Source: Sphingomicrobium lutaoense
GTDB taxonomy: Bacteria; Pseudomonadota; Alphaproteobacteria; Sphingomonadales; Sphingomonadaceae
NCBI RefSeq assembly: GCF_014195685.1
Contig: NZ_JACICF010000001.1
Location: forward strand, 1,001,317 to 1,065,316
Direction of reading: 5' to 3'
Length of the DNA stretch: 64,000 bases
This document shows, in pieces, positions 44,355 to 53,714 of this stretch (its first letter is position 1; each line of letters starts with the position of its first letter). A model generated the notes under the pieces. That model was not told where the DNA came from and made no database searches. It saw nothing but the letters and a program-made list of their open reading frames with translations. The translations under genes and the position numbers were made by a program.

Positions 44355-46438
44355 CCTTCGATCTTCGAGAAAGCGGCGACCTGCTCGACGGCTCCGCGGA
44401 AGCGGGCCAGCAGCGCGAGGCGCCGCTTTCGCACGTCGGCATCATCGGCATTGACGATGACATTGTCGAAAAAGTCGTCGATCGGGCCGCGTAGCGAAGC
44501 GAGCGCTTCCATCGCGCGAGTGTAATCCTCTTCCTCGAGCGCCTGCGCGGCGACGGGCGATGCCTTGACGATGGCGTCGGCAAGCGTCCGTTCGGCGGGT
44601 TCGAGGTCGTTTACATCCATCTTCGCGACCACTTCCTCGAGGCCGTCGGAAACCAGCACGAGGGGATCTTCCTCGCCATCCTGGACGAGATGGCCGGGCA
44701 CGGCCCCTGCCCCTTCATAGCCTTCCTTCTTGAGGATGTTGGCGGCACGCTTGTAGCCCGCCAGCAGGTCAGCGCCCTCGTCGGTTTCGACGAAGGACTG
44801 GAGCGCCTTCACCCGGGCGAGCAGGCGAACGAGATCATCCTCGCCGCCGAGCGCGAACACCGCGTCGATGAGGTCGTGCCGGACGCCCGCTTCCTTCTGC
44901 TGGACCTTGAGGCGGTCAGCGAAGAATTCGAGAAGCTCGCCTTCGCCGATGGGCAGGCGCAGATTATTCTCGGTGACGAGCCGGATCGCGCCCAGCGCCG
45001 AGCGGCGGAGAGCGAAGGGATCCTTCGAGCCCGTGGGCTTCTCGTCGATGCCGAAGAAGGCACGCAGGCTGTCGAGCTTGTCGGCGAGGCTGACGGCGAC
45101 GGTGACGGCTGCGGTGGGGACTTCATCGCCCTGCCCCACAGGCTTGTAATGGTCGCGCACGGCATCGGCGACGGCTTCGTCTTCGCCCTGTGCGCGAGCG
45201 AGATAGCCGCCGATGATCCCCTGAAGTTCGGGAAATTCGCCGACCATGCCGGTGACGAGATCGTTCTTGGCAAGGCGCGCGGCGCGTTCGACTTGGTCGG
45301 GGTCGGCCTTGACCACCCCTTCCTCGGCCAGCCAGCGAGCGAGCCTGGCGACCCGTTCGACCTTGTCGGCGACCGTGCCGAGCTTTTCGTGAAAGACGAT
45401 GTCGCTTAGTTTGGCACCGAGGCTTTCGAGCGGGACCTTGAGGTCGTTTTCCCAGAAGAAGCGCGCGTCGCTGAGCCTTGCAGCGAGAACGCGTTCGTTC
45501 CCCGCGACGACTGCCTGCGGCTCCTTGCTGTCGATATTGGCGGTGCAGACGAAGGCATTGGCGAGCTTGCCGTCCTTGCCGCGCATCACGAAATATTTCT
45601 GGTCGGTGCGCGCGGTGAGCTGGATCACCTCTTCGGGGACGTCGAGAAAGTCCTTGTCGAAGCGACCGAGCAGCGGGACCGGCCATTCGGTGAGGCCCGC
45701 ATTCTCGATCACCAGCCCTTCGTCCTCGATAAGGTCGAAGCCGGCCCTGGCCGCGGCGTCACGCGCGCCGTCGCGGATGATCTTCTCGCGCTCTTCCTGG
45801 TCGACGATGACATGGGCCATGCGCAGCTTTTCGACATAGTCGTGCGCGCCGCCGATGGTGATTTCGCCCGGATGGTGGAAGCGATGGCCAAGCGTCGCCG
45901 CCCCGCAGGTCACGCCCGGCAGCTCGACCGGGACGATGTCATCGCCGAAGAGCGCGATGACGTGATGGAGCGGGCGCACCCAGCGCAGGCTTTCGCTCGA
46001 CAGCGAGGAAGGCCCCCAGCGCATCGACTTGGGCCAGGGAAAATCGCGGACGATCGCGGCGACGGCGGGACCGAGAATCTCGGCGCTCTTGCGGCCCGGG
46101 CGATCGACGATCGCGAAATAGGTCTCGCGGCCCTTGAGGTCGCGCACTTCGAGATCGTCGCGCGACAGGCCCATCTTGCGGCAGAAGCCGTCCACGGCCT
46201 GGTCGGGCGCGCTGGTGGGCGGCCCCTTGGTTTCCTCGCGCACCGGCTCGGTGCCTTCGGGCAGGTCGGAGGCGATGAGCGCGAGGCGGCGCGGGGTCGA
46301 ATAAGTGGTGATCGCGCCGGCCTTCAGGCCATGTTCGGCAAGCCGTTCGGTAAAGAGACGCGCAAGGTCGGCGCGAGCGCGCGCCTGCATGCGGGCGGGG
46401 ATTTCCTCCGAGAAGAGTTCGAGCAGGAAATCGCTCAT
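44351..46438 (-). CDS. glyS: Glycine--tRNA ligase beta subunit
   Basis: Large subunit of the alpha2beta2 bacterial GlyRS; it binds tRNA-Gly and supports charging by GlyQ. The 695-residue protein starts [17 protein letters not shown], has the internal [15 protein letters not shown] and [20 protein letters not shown] segments, and a C-terminal anticodon-binding region ([16 protein letters not shown] to the end). It overlaps glyQ by 4 nt, the standard gene pair. Confidence 0.97.
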   Translation of the reverse strand: MSDFLLELFSEEIPARMQARARADLARLFTERLAEHGLKAGAITTYSTPRRLALIASDLPEGTEPVREETKGPPTSAPDQAVDGFCRKMGLSRDDLEVRDLKGRETYFAIVDRPGRKSAEILGPAVAAIVRDFPWPKSMRWGPSSLSSESLRWVRPLHHVIALFGDDIVPVELPGVTCGAATLGHRFHHPGEITIGGAHDYVEKLRMAHVIVDQEEREKIIRDGARDAAARAGFDLIEDEGLVIENAGLTEWPVPLLGRFDKDFLDVPEEVIQLTARTDQKYFVMRGKDGKLANAFVCTANIDSKEPQAVVAGNERVLAARLSDARFFWENDLKVPLESLGAKLSDIVFHEKLGTVADKVERVARLARWLAEEGVVKADPDQVERAARLAKNDLVTGMVGEFPELQGIIGGYLARAQGEDEAVADAVRDHYKPVGQGDEVPTAAVTVAVSLADKLDSLRAFFGIDEKPTGSKDPFALRRSALGAIRLVTENNLRLPIGEGELLEFFADRLKVQQKEAGVRHDLIDAVFALGGEDDLVRLLARVKALQSFVETDEGADLLAGYKRAANILKKEGYEGAGAVPGHLVQDGEEDPLVLVSDGLEEVVAKMDVNDLEPAERTLADAIVKASPVAAQALEEEDYTRAMEALASLRGPIDDFFDNVIVNADDADVRKRRLALLARFRGAVEQVAAFSKIEG

Positions 46439-47292
46439 GCCTCATACCCCATATGATCCACCCATGCCGCGCAGGCGCCTTTGGCAAGGTCGCGGACGCG
46501 GCCGATATAGGCCTGGCGTTCGGCGACCGAGATGACGCCCCTCGCCTGCAAAGTGTTGAAGATGTGGCTGGCCTTGATCGCCTGTTCATAGGCGGCGATC
46601 GGCACGCCTGCCTTCAGGCTGTTCTCGGCTTCGGCAGCGGCCTTCTTGAAGGCACCGAACAGCGCGTCGGTATCGGCGACCTCGAAGTGCCACTTGGACA
46701 TCTGTTTTTCATTTTCGAGGAAGACGTCGCCATAGCTGGTGCCATGGTCGTTGAACTTGAGGTCGAAGACATTGTCGACGCCCTGGATATACATGGCGAG
46801 CCGTTCGAGCCCGTAGGTCAGCTCGCCCGACACGGGCTTGCAGTCGAAGCCGCCGACCTGCTGGAAATAGGTGAACTGGGTGACTTCCATCCCGTCGCAC
46901 CAGACTTCCCAGCCCAATCCCCATGCGCCGAGCGTCGGGCTTTCCCAATCGTCCTCGACGAAGCGGATGTCATGCTTGAGCGGGTCGATGCCGATGGCAT
47001 CGAGGCTGCCGAGATAGAGGTCCTGCAGATCCTCGGGACTGGGCTTCAGCATCACCTGATATTGGTAATAATGGCCCAGCCGGTTCGGATTTTCGCCATA
47101 GCGGCCATCGGTCGGGCGGCGGCACGGCTGTACATAGGCAGCGCGCCACGGTTCGGGCCCGAGCGCGCGAAGCACGGTGGCGGGATGGAAGGTCCCCGCG
47201 CCCATTTCCAGGTCATAGGGTTGCAGGAGGGCGCAGCCCTTTTCGCCCCAATAGCGGTGCAGGGTGAGGATGAGGTCCTGGAAGCTTAACAT
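46435..47292 (-). CDS. glyQ: Glycine--tRNA ligase alpha subunit
   Basis: Catalytic class II subunit of GlyRS, 285 residues. The family segments [28 protein letters not shown]... (beginning at residue 7), [22 protein letters not shown] and [19 protein letters not shown] are all present (quoted in parts). The gene leads the glyQ-glyS pair. About 268 nt separate it from the divergent TraB/GumN gene; I find no convincing promoter in that gap by eye. Confidence 0.97.
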   Translation of the reverse strand: MLSFQDLILTLHRYWGEKGCALLQPYDLEMGAGTFHPATVLRALGPEPWRAAYVQPCRRPTDGRYGENPNRLGHYYQYQVMLKPSPEDLQDLYLGSLDAIGIDPLKHDIRFVEDDWESPTLGAWGLGWEVWCDGMEVTQFTYFQQVGGFDCKPVSGELTYGLERLAMYIQGVDNVFDLKFNDHGTSYGDVFLENEKQMSKWHFEVADTDALFGAFKKAAAEAENSLKAGVPIAAYEQAIKASHIFNTLQARGVISVAERQAYIGRVRDLAKGACAAWVDHMGYEA

Positions 47293-47560
47293 GGCTTGGC
47301 GCTTTGCAGGGACGCGCCGCCTTGGTCAAGCGGACGCTGACTTTTCCGCCGATTGGAAAGAATGTGGATGCTTGGACCCCATATTTTGAGACTTTGCCCG
47401 TTTCCTTCGGCGCCTACCTGGTGCGCAAGGCGCTGCGTCGATGAGAGGCCCCTCGCCCCCACCTTTTTGCCGCCTTCCGTAAGTCGGCCAAGCAGGCTAG
47501 CCTTTGCACCTGTCCCATTCCGATCGTCCGAACCGCTGACCTTTTTCCCTGGAGAATTCG

Positions 47561-48493
47561 ATGAAACGCATGATCACCCGCACTGCCACCGCCACGATCG
47601 CTCTTGTGCTGTCGGCATGTGCGACCGCCAATCCGCCTGCGCCTGCCGCGGCGCCCGCCGCGGTGGCGGCCGAGGCTGTTCCGGTCGTCGATCCCGCCGT
47701 GTGGAAGCTCGCCGACGAGGACACGACCATCTACATGCTCGGCACGATCCACTTGCTGCCGAAGAACCACAATTGGAAGACGAGCACCATCGAGCAGGTG
47801 ATCGAAGCTGCCGACCAGCTCATCCTCGAGGTCAATGCCGGGCCCGAGGATGCCGCCAAGCTGCAGCCGCTCATCATGGAACTGGCGATCACGCCGGGCC
47901 TGCCGCCGCTCAAGGAGCGGGTCCCCGAGGACCGGCATGCGCGGCTGGACGAGCTGATTTCCAAGAGCGGCGTGCCTGCACAGGCATTCGACATGATGGA
48001 GACCTGGTTCGCGGCCTTCACCCTGACGCAGGTGATCATGCGCGAATATGGCCTGTCGCCCGAAGATGGCGTCGAGGCGGTGCTGCGCGAGACCTTCAAG
48101 AAGAAGGGCAAACCGATCGGCGAACTGGAGACGGTCCGCGAGCAGCTCGGCTTCTTCGACAGCCTGAGCGAGGAGACGCAGCGCGAATTCCTCGCCAGCG
48201 CGCTCGATGATGCCGAGGAAGCCAAGAAGATGTTCGGCAACATGCTCAACGCCTGGACGGTCGGCGATGTCGATGCGATCGAGGCGACCTTCATCGAGGC
48301 GCAGATGTCGGAGGAATTGGAAGCGGCCCTCCTGACGCGGCGCAATGCCAACTGGACCGAATGGCTGGGCGCGCGGCTCGAGCAGCCGGGCACCATCCTC
48401 GTCGCGGTCGGCGCGGGCCATCTTGCCGGTGAAGGCAGCGTGGTCGATATGCTCGAGGACAAGGGCTATACGGTGACGCGCATCGACGACTGA
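47561..48493 (+). CDS. TraB/GumN-family lipoprotein
   Basis: A 310-residue protein of the TraB/GumN family (related to the Tiki/erythromycin-esterase-like metalloprotease fold). It has a lipoprotein-like signal (lipobox LSAC, Cys about residue 20), an Ala/Pro-rich linker, then the first GxxH motif in MLGTIHLLPK and the second in VAVGAGHLAGEGSVVDML near the C-terminus; a Glu in LILEVNAGPED completes the usual metal site. Probably periplasmic or outer-membrane; substrate unknown. Confidence 0.86.
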   Translation: MKRMITRTATATIALVLSACATANPPAPAAAPAAVAAEAVPVVDPAVWKLADEDTTIYMLGTIHLLPKNHNWKTSTIEQVIEAADQLILEVNAGPEDAAKLQPLIMELAITPGLPPLKERVPEDRHARLDELISKSGVPAQAFDMMETWFAAFTLTQVIMREYGLSPEDGVEAVLRETFKKKGKPIGELETVREQLGFFDSLSEETQREFLASALDDAEEAKKMFGNMLNAWTVGDVDAIEATFIEAQMSEELEAALLTRRNANWTEWLGARLEQPGTILVAVGAGHLAGEGSVVDMLEDKGYTVTRIDD

Positions 48494-48510
48494 TCGCGAA
48501 GCGCTTTCAG

Positions 48511-48552
48511 GCAGGGTGCCGGCCGGCCCTTCGGGGCGGGTCGGCATCCTGC
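48511..48552 (+). terminator. Hairpin after the TraB/GumN gene
   Basis: GCAGGGTGCCGGCC can pair with GGTCGGCATCCTGC (with G-T pairs) and is followed by a weak T-rich TCTTCGCTT. It lies 18 nt past the stop and just before the predicted rplY promoter, so it probably ends the upstream transcript. Confidence 0.5.
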
Positions 48553-48559
48553 TCTTCGC

Positions 48560-48588
48560 TTGCAATCGCCCCCTCTCCCACCTATAGG
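48560..48588 (+). promoter_or_regulatory. Probable rplY promoter
   Basis: TTGCAA (-35), exactly 17 nt, TATAGG (-10). The leader of roughly 65 nt contains TTGCCA at 48601 that can pair with TGGCAA at 48625, near the start codon. Confidence 0.58.
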
Positions 48589-48661
48589 CGCGCGAGCCTG
48601 TTGCCATGGTCATCCCTGGAGGCGTGGCAAGGCGATAACAAAGTCTTTTGGAGATAATGCA

Positions 48662-49354
48662 ATGAGCGATCAGCTGACGCTGCCCGCCGAAGCGCGCGAA
48701 CGGGCTGGCAAGGGAGCCTCCCGCCATCTTCGCCGCGAAGGCCGGGTGCCTGCCGTGATCTACGGCGGCAAGAAGGATCCCGTCGGGATCCACGTTGAAG
48801 AAAAACTACTCATGAAGATGCTGAAGACCGGCCACTTCATGAACAGCCTCGTGAGCATCGAGCTGGACGGCAAGAGCCAGCAGACGCTTCCCAAGGACGT
48901 GCAGTTCCACCCCGTGAGCAGCCGCCCGATCCACGTCGACTTCTTCCGCATCTCGAAGGGTGCGAAGGTCACCGTGAACGTGCCGGTCCGCTTCGTCGGC
49001 GAGGAACAGTCCGAGGGTCTCAAGCGCGGCGGCGTTCTCAACGTGGTTCGCCACGAGCTGGAGCTCAATTGCGACGCGACCGCCATCCCCGACGAAATCG
49101 AGATCAGCCTCGACGGCCTCGACATCGGCGATTCGATCCACATTTCGGCGGTCACCCTGCCGGAAGGTTCGGAAAGCGCGATCGACGATCGCGACTTCAC
49201 CATTGCCACAGTCGTCGCGCCGTCGGCGATGAAGTCGACCGAGGAAGAAGAAGCCGAGGATGAAGAAGGCGTCGAAGGCGAAGAAGCCGAAGGCGCTGAA
49301 GGTGAAGGTGAAGGCGAAGCCGAAGGCGACGCCGAAGCCAAGGACGGCGAATAA
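48662..49354 (+). CDS. rplY: 50S ribosomal protein L25 / general stress protein Ctc
   Basis: 5S rRNA-binding ribosomal protein of the long Ctc type, 230 residues. The L25 domain (residues ~5-95) has [16 protein letters not shown] and VPAVIYGG; the TL5-like beta domain follows (~100-185, ending [11 protein letters not shown]). The last ~45 residues (from 49230) are almost only Glu, Ala, Gly and Asp, a low-complexity acidic tail common in alphaproteobacterial Ctc. The ATG at 48662 fits the family; upstream in-frame codons do not. Confidence 0.95.
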   Translation: MSDQLTLPAEARERAGKGASRHLRREGRVPAVIYGGKKDPVGIHVEEKLLMKMLKTGHFMNSLVSIELDGKSQQTLPKDVQFHPVSSRPIHVDFFRISKGAKVTVNVPVRFVGEEQSEGLKRGGVLNVVRHELELNCDATAIPDEIEISLDGLDIGDSIHISAVTLPEGSESAIDDRDFTIATVVAPSAMKSTEEEEAEDEEGVEGEEAEGAEGEGEGEAEGDAEAKDGE

Positions 49355-49381
49355 GCCTCCCGCCATTCACGGCATGAGAAA

Positions 49382-49419
49382 GAAGGCCGTCGTCCCATGG
49401 GTGGGCGGCGGCCTTTTTC
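49382..49419 (+). terminator. Intrinsic terminator after rplY
   Basis: AAGGCCGTCGTCCCA pairs with TGGGCGGCGGCCTT (one G-T) followed by TTTTTCTTG. Located 28 nt after the stop, before pth. Confidence 0.85.
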
Positions 49420-49436
49420 TTGTCTAAGGACAGGCC

Positions 49437-50006
49437 ATGCAAATCTGGGTGGGGCTCGGGAATCCGGGCGAGAAATATGCGCTGCACCGGCACAATGTCG
49501 GCTTCATGGCGGTCGATGCGATCGCCGAGGTCCATGGCTTTTCGAGCGAGACGAAGAAGTTTCGCGGGCTGGTGCGCGAGGGCCGGATCGGGCGGCACAA
49601 GGTGCTGCTTTTGAAGCCCCAGACCTATATGAACGAAAGCGGGGGATCGGTGCGCGCCGCGCTCGATTTCTTCAAGCTCGGCCCCGAGGCGCTGACGGTC
49701 TTTCACGACGAACTCGACCTTGCCCCGATGAAGATCAAGGTGAAGCAGGGTGGCGGGGTCGCCGGCCATAACGGGCTGCGCTCGATCGACAAGCATCTGG
49801 GGCGGGATTTCCGCCGCATCCGCATCGGTATCGGCCATCCCGGATCGAAGGACCGGGTGACCGGCCATGTGCTGGGCAATTATGCCAAGAGCGAGATCGA
49901 GCCACTCACTGGCCTCATCGGCGCGATTGCCGCCGAGGCCGAGCGGCTTGCCGAGGGGGACGATGTGCGCTTCATGAACGATGTCGCCTTGCGGTGCCAG
50001 CCATGA
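49437..50006 (+). CDS. pth: Peptidyl-tRNA hydrolase
   Basis: Releases peptides from peptidyl-tRNAs that dropped off the ribosome. The 189-residue protein has VGLGNPGEKYALHRHNVGF with the catalytic histidine at residue 19, PQTYMNESGGSV and HDELDLAPMKIKVKQGG with the essential Asp, and GHNGLRSI. rplY-pth-ychF is a frequent arrangement in proteobacteria; here a small oxygenase gene is inserted between pth and ychF. Confidence 0.96.
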   Translation: MQIWVGLGNPGEKYALHRHNVGFMAVDAIAEVHGFSSETKKFRGLVREGRIGRHKVLLLKPQTYMNESGGSVRAALDFFKLGPEALTVFHDELDLAPMKIKVKQGGGVAGHNGLRSIDKHLGRDFRRIRIGIGHPGSKDRVTGHVLGNYAKSEIEPLTGLIGAIAAEAERLAEGDDVRFMNDVALRCQP

Positions 50007-50590
50007 AGCATCTGTTCGCCACCCCTCTCTACGAAGCCGATCTTGGCGACGAGGAATTGCTGGCCGAGCTTGCCCATTCGATCCGGATGCTGGCCGAGGA
50101 CGACCGTGCGGGACGAAAGTGGAGCCGCGAGAAAGGCTATAAGGGCTATACCAGCTATGCCTCGCTCGACGATCTGCCGATGCGCGATCCCGCCTTTGGC
50201 GATCTTGCGCGGCTACTCGGTCGTCATGCGCGCGAATTTGCCAAGTCGCTGGCATGGGAAGTGAAACCCAGGCTCGACAGCCTGTGGGTCAATCTGATGA
50301 AGCCCGGCGCGGTGCATGGGGCGCATATCCATCCCCATTCGATCCTGTCCGGCACACTTTATGTCGAGGTGCCCGACAAGGCGGGCGCGATCCGTTTCGA
50401 GGATCCCCGCCTGCCGATGATGATGGCCGCGCCGATGCGCGACGAGAATGCGCCCGAACATCTGCGCCCCTTCGTCGACGTGCGCCCCAGCCCGGGCAAG
50501 CTGCTTCTCTGGGAAAGCTGGCTGCGGCACGAGGTGCTGCCCCATCGCGGCAAGGAAGAGCGGCTCTCGATCAGCTTCAACTTCGCCTGA
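50003..50590 (+). CDS. TIGR02466-type putative 2OG-Fe(II) oxygenase
   Basis: A 195-residue protein of a family that looks like 2-oxoglutarate/Fe(II) dioxygenases. The metal-binding HxH-like site is in GAHIHPHSILSGTLYVEVP (about residues 112-130), with a distal histidine in WLRHEVLPHRG and the 2-oxoglutarate arginine plausibly in KEERLSISFNF. The ATG overlaps the pth stop (ATGA). Substrate unknown. Confidence 0.8.
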   Translation: MKHLFATPLYEADLGDEELLAELAHSIRMLAEDDRAGRKWSREKGYKGYTSYASLDDLPMRDPAFGDLARLLGRHAREFAKSLAWEVKPRLDSLWVNLMKPGAVHGAHIHPHSILSGTLYVEVPDKAGAIRFEDPRLPMMMAAPMRDENAPEHLRPFVDVRPSPGKLLLWESWLRHEVLPHRGKEERLSISFNFA

Positions 50591-50667
50591 CGTTCCGCAA
50601 GACATTGCCGATGCGGGCCTAACCCCTTAAGGCGCAGCGCGACTTTTCAATTATTGACGGAAGACCC

Positions 50668-51768
50668 ATGGGTTTCAAATGCGGTATCGTCGGGCTGCCC
50701 AACGTGGGCAAGTCCACCCTGTTCAACGCCCTCACCGAGACGCAGGCGGCGCAGGCGGCCAACTATCCCTTCTGCACCATCGAACCCAATGTCGGCCAAG
50801 TATCGGTGCCCGATGCGCGGCTCGACACGATCGCTTCGATCGCCAAGTCGGCCAAGGTCGTCCCTACCCAGCTGGCCTTCGTCGACATCGCCGGGCTGGT
50901 GAAGGGCGCGAGCCAGGGCGAAGGGCTGGGCAACCAGTTCCTTGCCAACATCCGCGAAGTCGATGCGATCGTCCACGTCCTGCGCTGTTTCGAGGATGAC
51001 GACATCCAGCATGTGTCGAACCATGTCGATCCGATCGCCGATGCCGAAGTGGTCGAGACCGAATTGCTGCTTGCCGACCTCGAAAGCCTCGAGAAGCGCG
51101 TCCCCAACGCGCAGAAGCGCGCGACCGGCGGGGACAAGGAAGCCAAGATCATGGCCAGCGTTCTCGGCCAGGCGCTCGACCTTTTGCGCGACGGCAAGCC
51201 TGCCCGCCTCACCCAGCCCAATGACGATGAGGAAGCGCGGCTGTTCGAGCAGGCACAGCTCCTCACTGCCAAGCCCGTGCTGTACGTCTGCAACGTCAAC
51301 GAGGAAGATGCCGCGAGCGGCAACGAATATTCGGAAAAGGTCTTCGCCAAGGCGAAGGCCGAGGGCGCCGAAGCGGTGATCGTATCGGCGGCCATCGAAG
51401 CCGACATGGTCGGCATGGACATGGACGAGCGGCTGGAGTTCCTGAAGGAAATGGGGCTGGAGGAAACCGGCCTCAATCGCATCATCCGCGCGGGTTACGA
51501 CCTTCTCAACCTTCATACCTTCTTCACCGCCGGTCCCAAGGAATCGCGGGCCTGGACGGTCGAGAAAGGCGCCAAGGCACCGCAGGCCGCAGGCGAGATC
51601 CACAGCGATTTCGAACGGGGCTTCATCCGGGCCGAGACGATCGCCTATGACGACTATGTCTCGCTGGGCGGCGAAAGCGCGGCACGCGAAGCCGGCAAGC
51701 TGCGCCAGGAAGGCAAGGAATATGTCGTGAAGGATGGCGACATCATGCTGTTCAAGTTCAACGTATGA
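50668..51768 (+). CDS. ychF: Redox-regulated ATPase YchF (Obg-like)
   Basis: Ribosome-associated P-loop NTPase of the OLA1/YchF type that prefers ATP. The 366-residue protein has the P-loop GLPNVGKST (residues 8-16), DARLD (G2 region), AFVDIAGLVKGASQGEGLGNQF (G3) and the altered G4 NVNE in LYVCNVNEED that gives ATP preference, followed by a C-terminal TGS-like domain (NLHTFFTAGPKESRAWTV, FERGFIRAET). It overlaps the MaoC-like gene by 4 nt. Confidence 0.96.
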   Translation: MGFKCGIVGLPNVGKSTLFNALTETQAAQAANYPFCTIEPNVGQVSVPDARLDTIASIAKSAKVVPTQLAFVDIAGLVKGASQGEGLGNQFLANIREVDAIVHVLRCFEDDDIQHVSNHVDPIADAEVVETELLLADLESLEKRVPNAQKRATGGDKEAKIMASVLGQALDLLRDGKPARLTQPNDDEEARLFEQAQLLTAKPVLYVCNVNEEDAASGNEYSEKVFAKAKAEGAEAVIVSAAIEADMVGMDMDERLEFLKEMGLEETGLNRIIRAGYDLLNLHTFFTAGPKESRAWTVEKGAKAPQAAGEIHSDFERGFIRAETIAYDDYVSLGGESAAREAGKLRQEGKEYVVKDGDIMLFKFNV

Positions 51769-52220
51769 CTACCTGGTTCGAGGATATCTCGGTCGGCGAC
51801 CGGATCGAATGCGGCGAGCATGAAGTGACTCGCGAGGAAGTGCTCGAATTCGCGCGCAAATATGATCCCCAGCCCTTCCACCTCGATGACGAGGCGGCGG
51901 CGAAGACGCCCTTCGGCCGGATCGCGGCCTCGGGCTGGCACACCGGCGCGATGGTGATGCGCCTGATCGTCGATTGCTGGACCGAGAAGAAGCTGATGGG
52001 CGTGGGATCGCCCGGCCTCGACGAATTGCGCTGGCTCAAGCCCGTCTATCCCGGCGATACGATCCGCGTGTCGAGCGAAGTCGTGGATATGCGCCCCTCG
52101 CGCTCGCGTCCCGAGCGGGGCACCTTGTGGACCGACGTTTTCGTCCACAACCAGCATAACGAACTGGTCATGCGCTACCGTTCGATCGTGATGGTGATGC
52201 GCCGCCCGTCGGGCGACTAG
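51765..52220 (+). CDS. MaoC-family dehydratase
   Basis: Hot-dog-fold protein of 151 residues, predicted to hydrate enoyl-CoA or related thioesters. The N-terminus has FEDISVGDRIECGEHEVT, then the catalytic YDPQPFHLDDEAA with Asp and His, and ASGWHTGAMVMRL. The C-terminus SRSRPERGTLWTDVFVHNQ is typical. The ATG overlaps the ychF stop; the substrate is not deducible. Its stop shares CTAG with apt. Confidence 0.87.
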   Translation: MTTWFEDISVGDRIECGEHEVTREEVLEFARKYDPQPFHLDDEAAAKTPFGRIAASGWHTGAMVMRLIVDCWTEKKLMGVGSPGLDELRWLKPVYPGDTIRVSSEVVDMRPSRSRPERGTLWTDVFVHNQHNELVMRYRSIVMVMRRPSGD

Positions 52221-52756
52221 CTTCCGGGAAATTCCATCAGGCTGATCGCCTCGACGCCGACACGGCGCAGCGCCGCGCTGCCGCCGAGATCGGGCAGGTC
52301 AATGATGAAGCGTGCGCCAACGAGATGGCCGCCTGCGCGGGCGACAAGCCGTGCCGCCGCGCGGGCGGTGCCGCCAGTGGCGATGAGGTCGTCGACCAGC
52401 ACCACGTTGGACCCTGCCGCGATGGCATCGACATGCATCGCGAGCCGGTCGGTGCCATATTCGAGCGCATAATCCTCGGCGATCGTCGCGCCGGGTAATT
52501 TGCCGTCCTTGCGGATGAGCAGCAGCCCTGCCCCCATCTTCTCCGCCATCGCTCCGCCGATGGCGAAACCGCGCGCGTCGATGGCGGCGACGAGATCGAC
52601 CTTGGTCTCGACGCTGTCGACGAGCCGTTCGATGGTCGCACGAAACCCTCCCGCATCGAGCAGGAGGGTCGTGAGATCGCGAAACTGGATGCCGGGCTTG
52701 GGAAAGTCCGGGATGGTGCGGACCAGCGCCTTGAGGTCATCGTTGGCGCTGGTCAC
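52217..52756 (-). CDS. apt: Adenine phosphoribosyltransferase
   Basis: Purine salvage: adenine plus PRPP gives AMP. The 179-residue protein (normal length) has IPDFPKPGIQFRDLT, AIDARGFAIG and the PRPP loop VVLVDDLIATGGTARAA. The start is a GTG at 52756, 5 nt beyond the petC stop, preceded by GAGGG. It appears to be the last gene of the bc1 operon by spacing. Confidence 0.95.
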   Translation of the reverse strand: MTSANDDLKALVRTIPDFPKPGIQFRDLTTLLLDAGGFRATIERLVDSVETKVDLVAAIDARGFAIGGAMAEKMGAGLLLIRKDGKLPGATIAEDYALEYGTDRLAMHVDAIAAGSNVVLVDDLIATGGTARAAARLVARAGGHLVGARFIIDLPDLGGSAALRRVGVEAISLMEFPGS

Positions 52757-52760
52757 GCCA

Positions 52761-53699
52761 TCAACCCTCGACGCCGCGGCCTTCTTCGGCGGCTTCGGCC
52801 TTGGCCTGCTCGCGCTTGGCCATATTCTCCGGATCCAGCGGACCCTTGGGAGCGACCTGACGCTTGGCTTCGGCCCAGACGTTCCGATAGGCGAGGAAGG
52901 CCAGGAGGGTCGCGATCGACAGGAAGATGAGGATCGCGATGCCCGCACGCTTGCGGCTTTCCATGCGCGGTTCGGCGGTCCAGATCAGGAAGGCCGTCAC
53001 GTCCTTCGCCATCTGCTCGACCGTCGCTTCGGGAGCGCCTTCGCCATAGGTCACCTGGCCATCGCTCGTGATGGGCGGCGGCATGGCGATGTTGAGATTG
53101 GCGAAATAGGGGTTGTGGTAGAGACCCGTGCCCGGAGCCGCGCTCGGGAATTCCGCGAGCAGCTTCTTCGAGGGCTCCTGATAGCCCGTCAGCAGCGAGT
53201 AGATGTAGGGCGCACCGCCCTCGCGGGCCTTCACGATCAGCGAAAGATCAGGCGGATATGCATTGTTGTTCGCCGCGCGCGCCGCGATCGCATTGGGATA
53301 GGGATTGGGGAAAGTGTCCGAGGGGATCGCCGCACGGGTGGTTTCCTCGCCCAGTTCGGGATCGATGGTGGGCACTTCCCATTCGTTGGCCGCGAGCGAC
53401 TTCACCTGTTCGGGGGTGTAGCCGATTTCCTCGAGGTTGCGGAACGCGACATATTGCAGGCCGTGGCAGGCCGCGCACACTTCGCGATAGACCTGGTAGC
53501 CGCGCTGCAACTGGGCATCGTCGAACCGGCCGAACGGACCGTCGGAGGAGAAATCCACCTCCTTGGGTTCGAGATGATACTTATATTCGGCCGATTCCTG
53601 CGGCGGCTCGTTGAAATAGCCGCTCAGGTCGGTGAACAGCGAAATGACGAGCACGCCCACAAAGCCGAGGCCGACGAGAAATCCGATGATGCGAACCAT
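52761..53699 (-). CDS. petC: Cytochrome c1 (bc1 complex)
   Basis: Membrane-bound c-type cytochrome that passes electrons from the Rieske protein to cytochrome c. The 312-residue protein has an uncleaved or signal-like N-terminal helix (residues 5-24), the haem site CAACH at residues 75-79, and a probable Met ligand in LNIAMPPPITSDG. A C-terminal anchor (ILIFLSIATLLAFLAY) is followed by a charged cytoplasmic tail of ~40 residues. Third gene after petA and petB. Confidence 0.96.
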   Translation of the reverse strand: MVRIIGFLVGLGFVGVLVISLFTDLSGYFNEPPQESAEYKYHLEPKEVDFSSDGPFGRFDDAQLQRGYQVYREVCAACHGLQYVAFRNLEEIGYTPEQVKSLAANEWEVPTIDPELGEETTRAAIPSDTFPNPYPNAIAARAANNNAYPPDLSLIVKAREGGAPYIYSLLTGYQEPSKKLLAEFPSAAPGTGLYHNPYFANLNIAMPPPITSDGQVTYGEGAPEATVEQMAKDVTAFLIWTAEPRMESRKRAGIAILIFLSIATLLAFLAYRNVWAEAKRQVAPKGPLDPENMAKREQAKAEAAEEGRGVEG

Positions 53700-53714
53700 G
53701 GGTCTGACGTTTCC

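Noticed and set aside
49230-49351. Acidic Glu/Ala/Gly repeat at the end of rplY as a separate repeat element
   Set aside because: It is the in-frame low-complexity tail of the Ctc-type L25 protein, common in this group.
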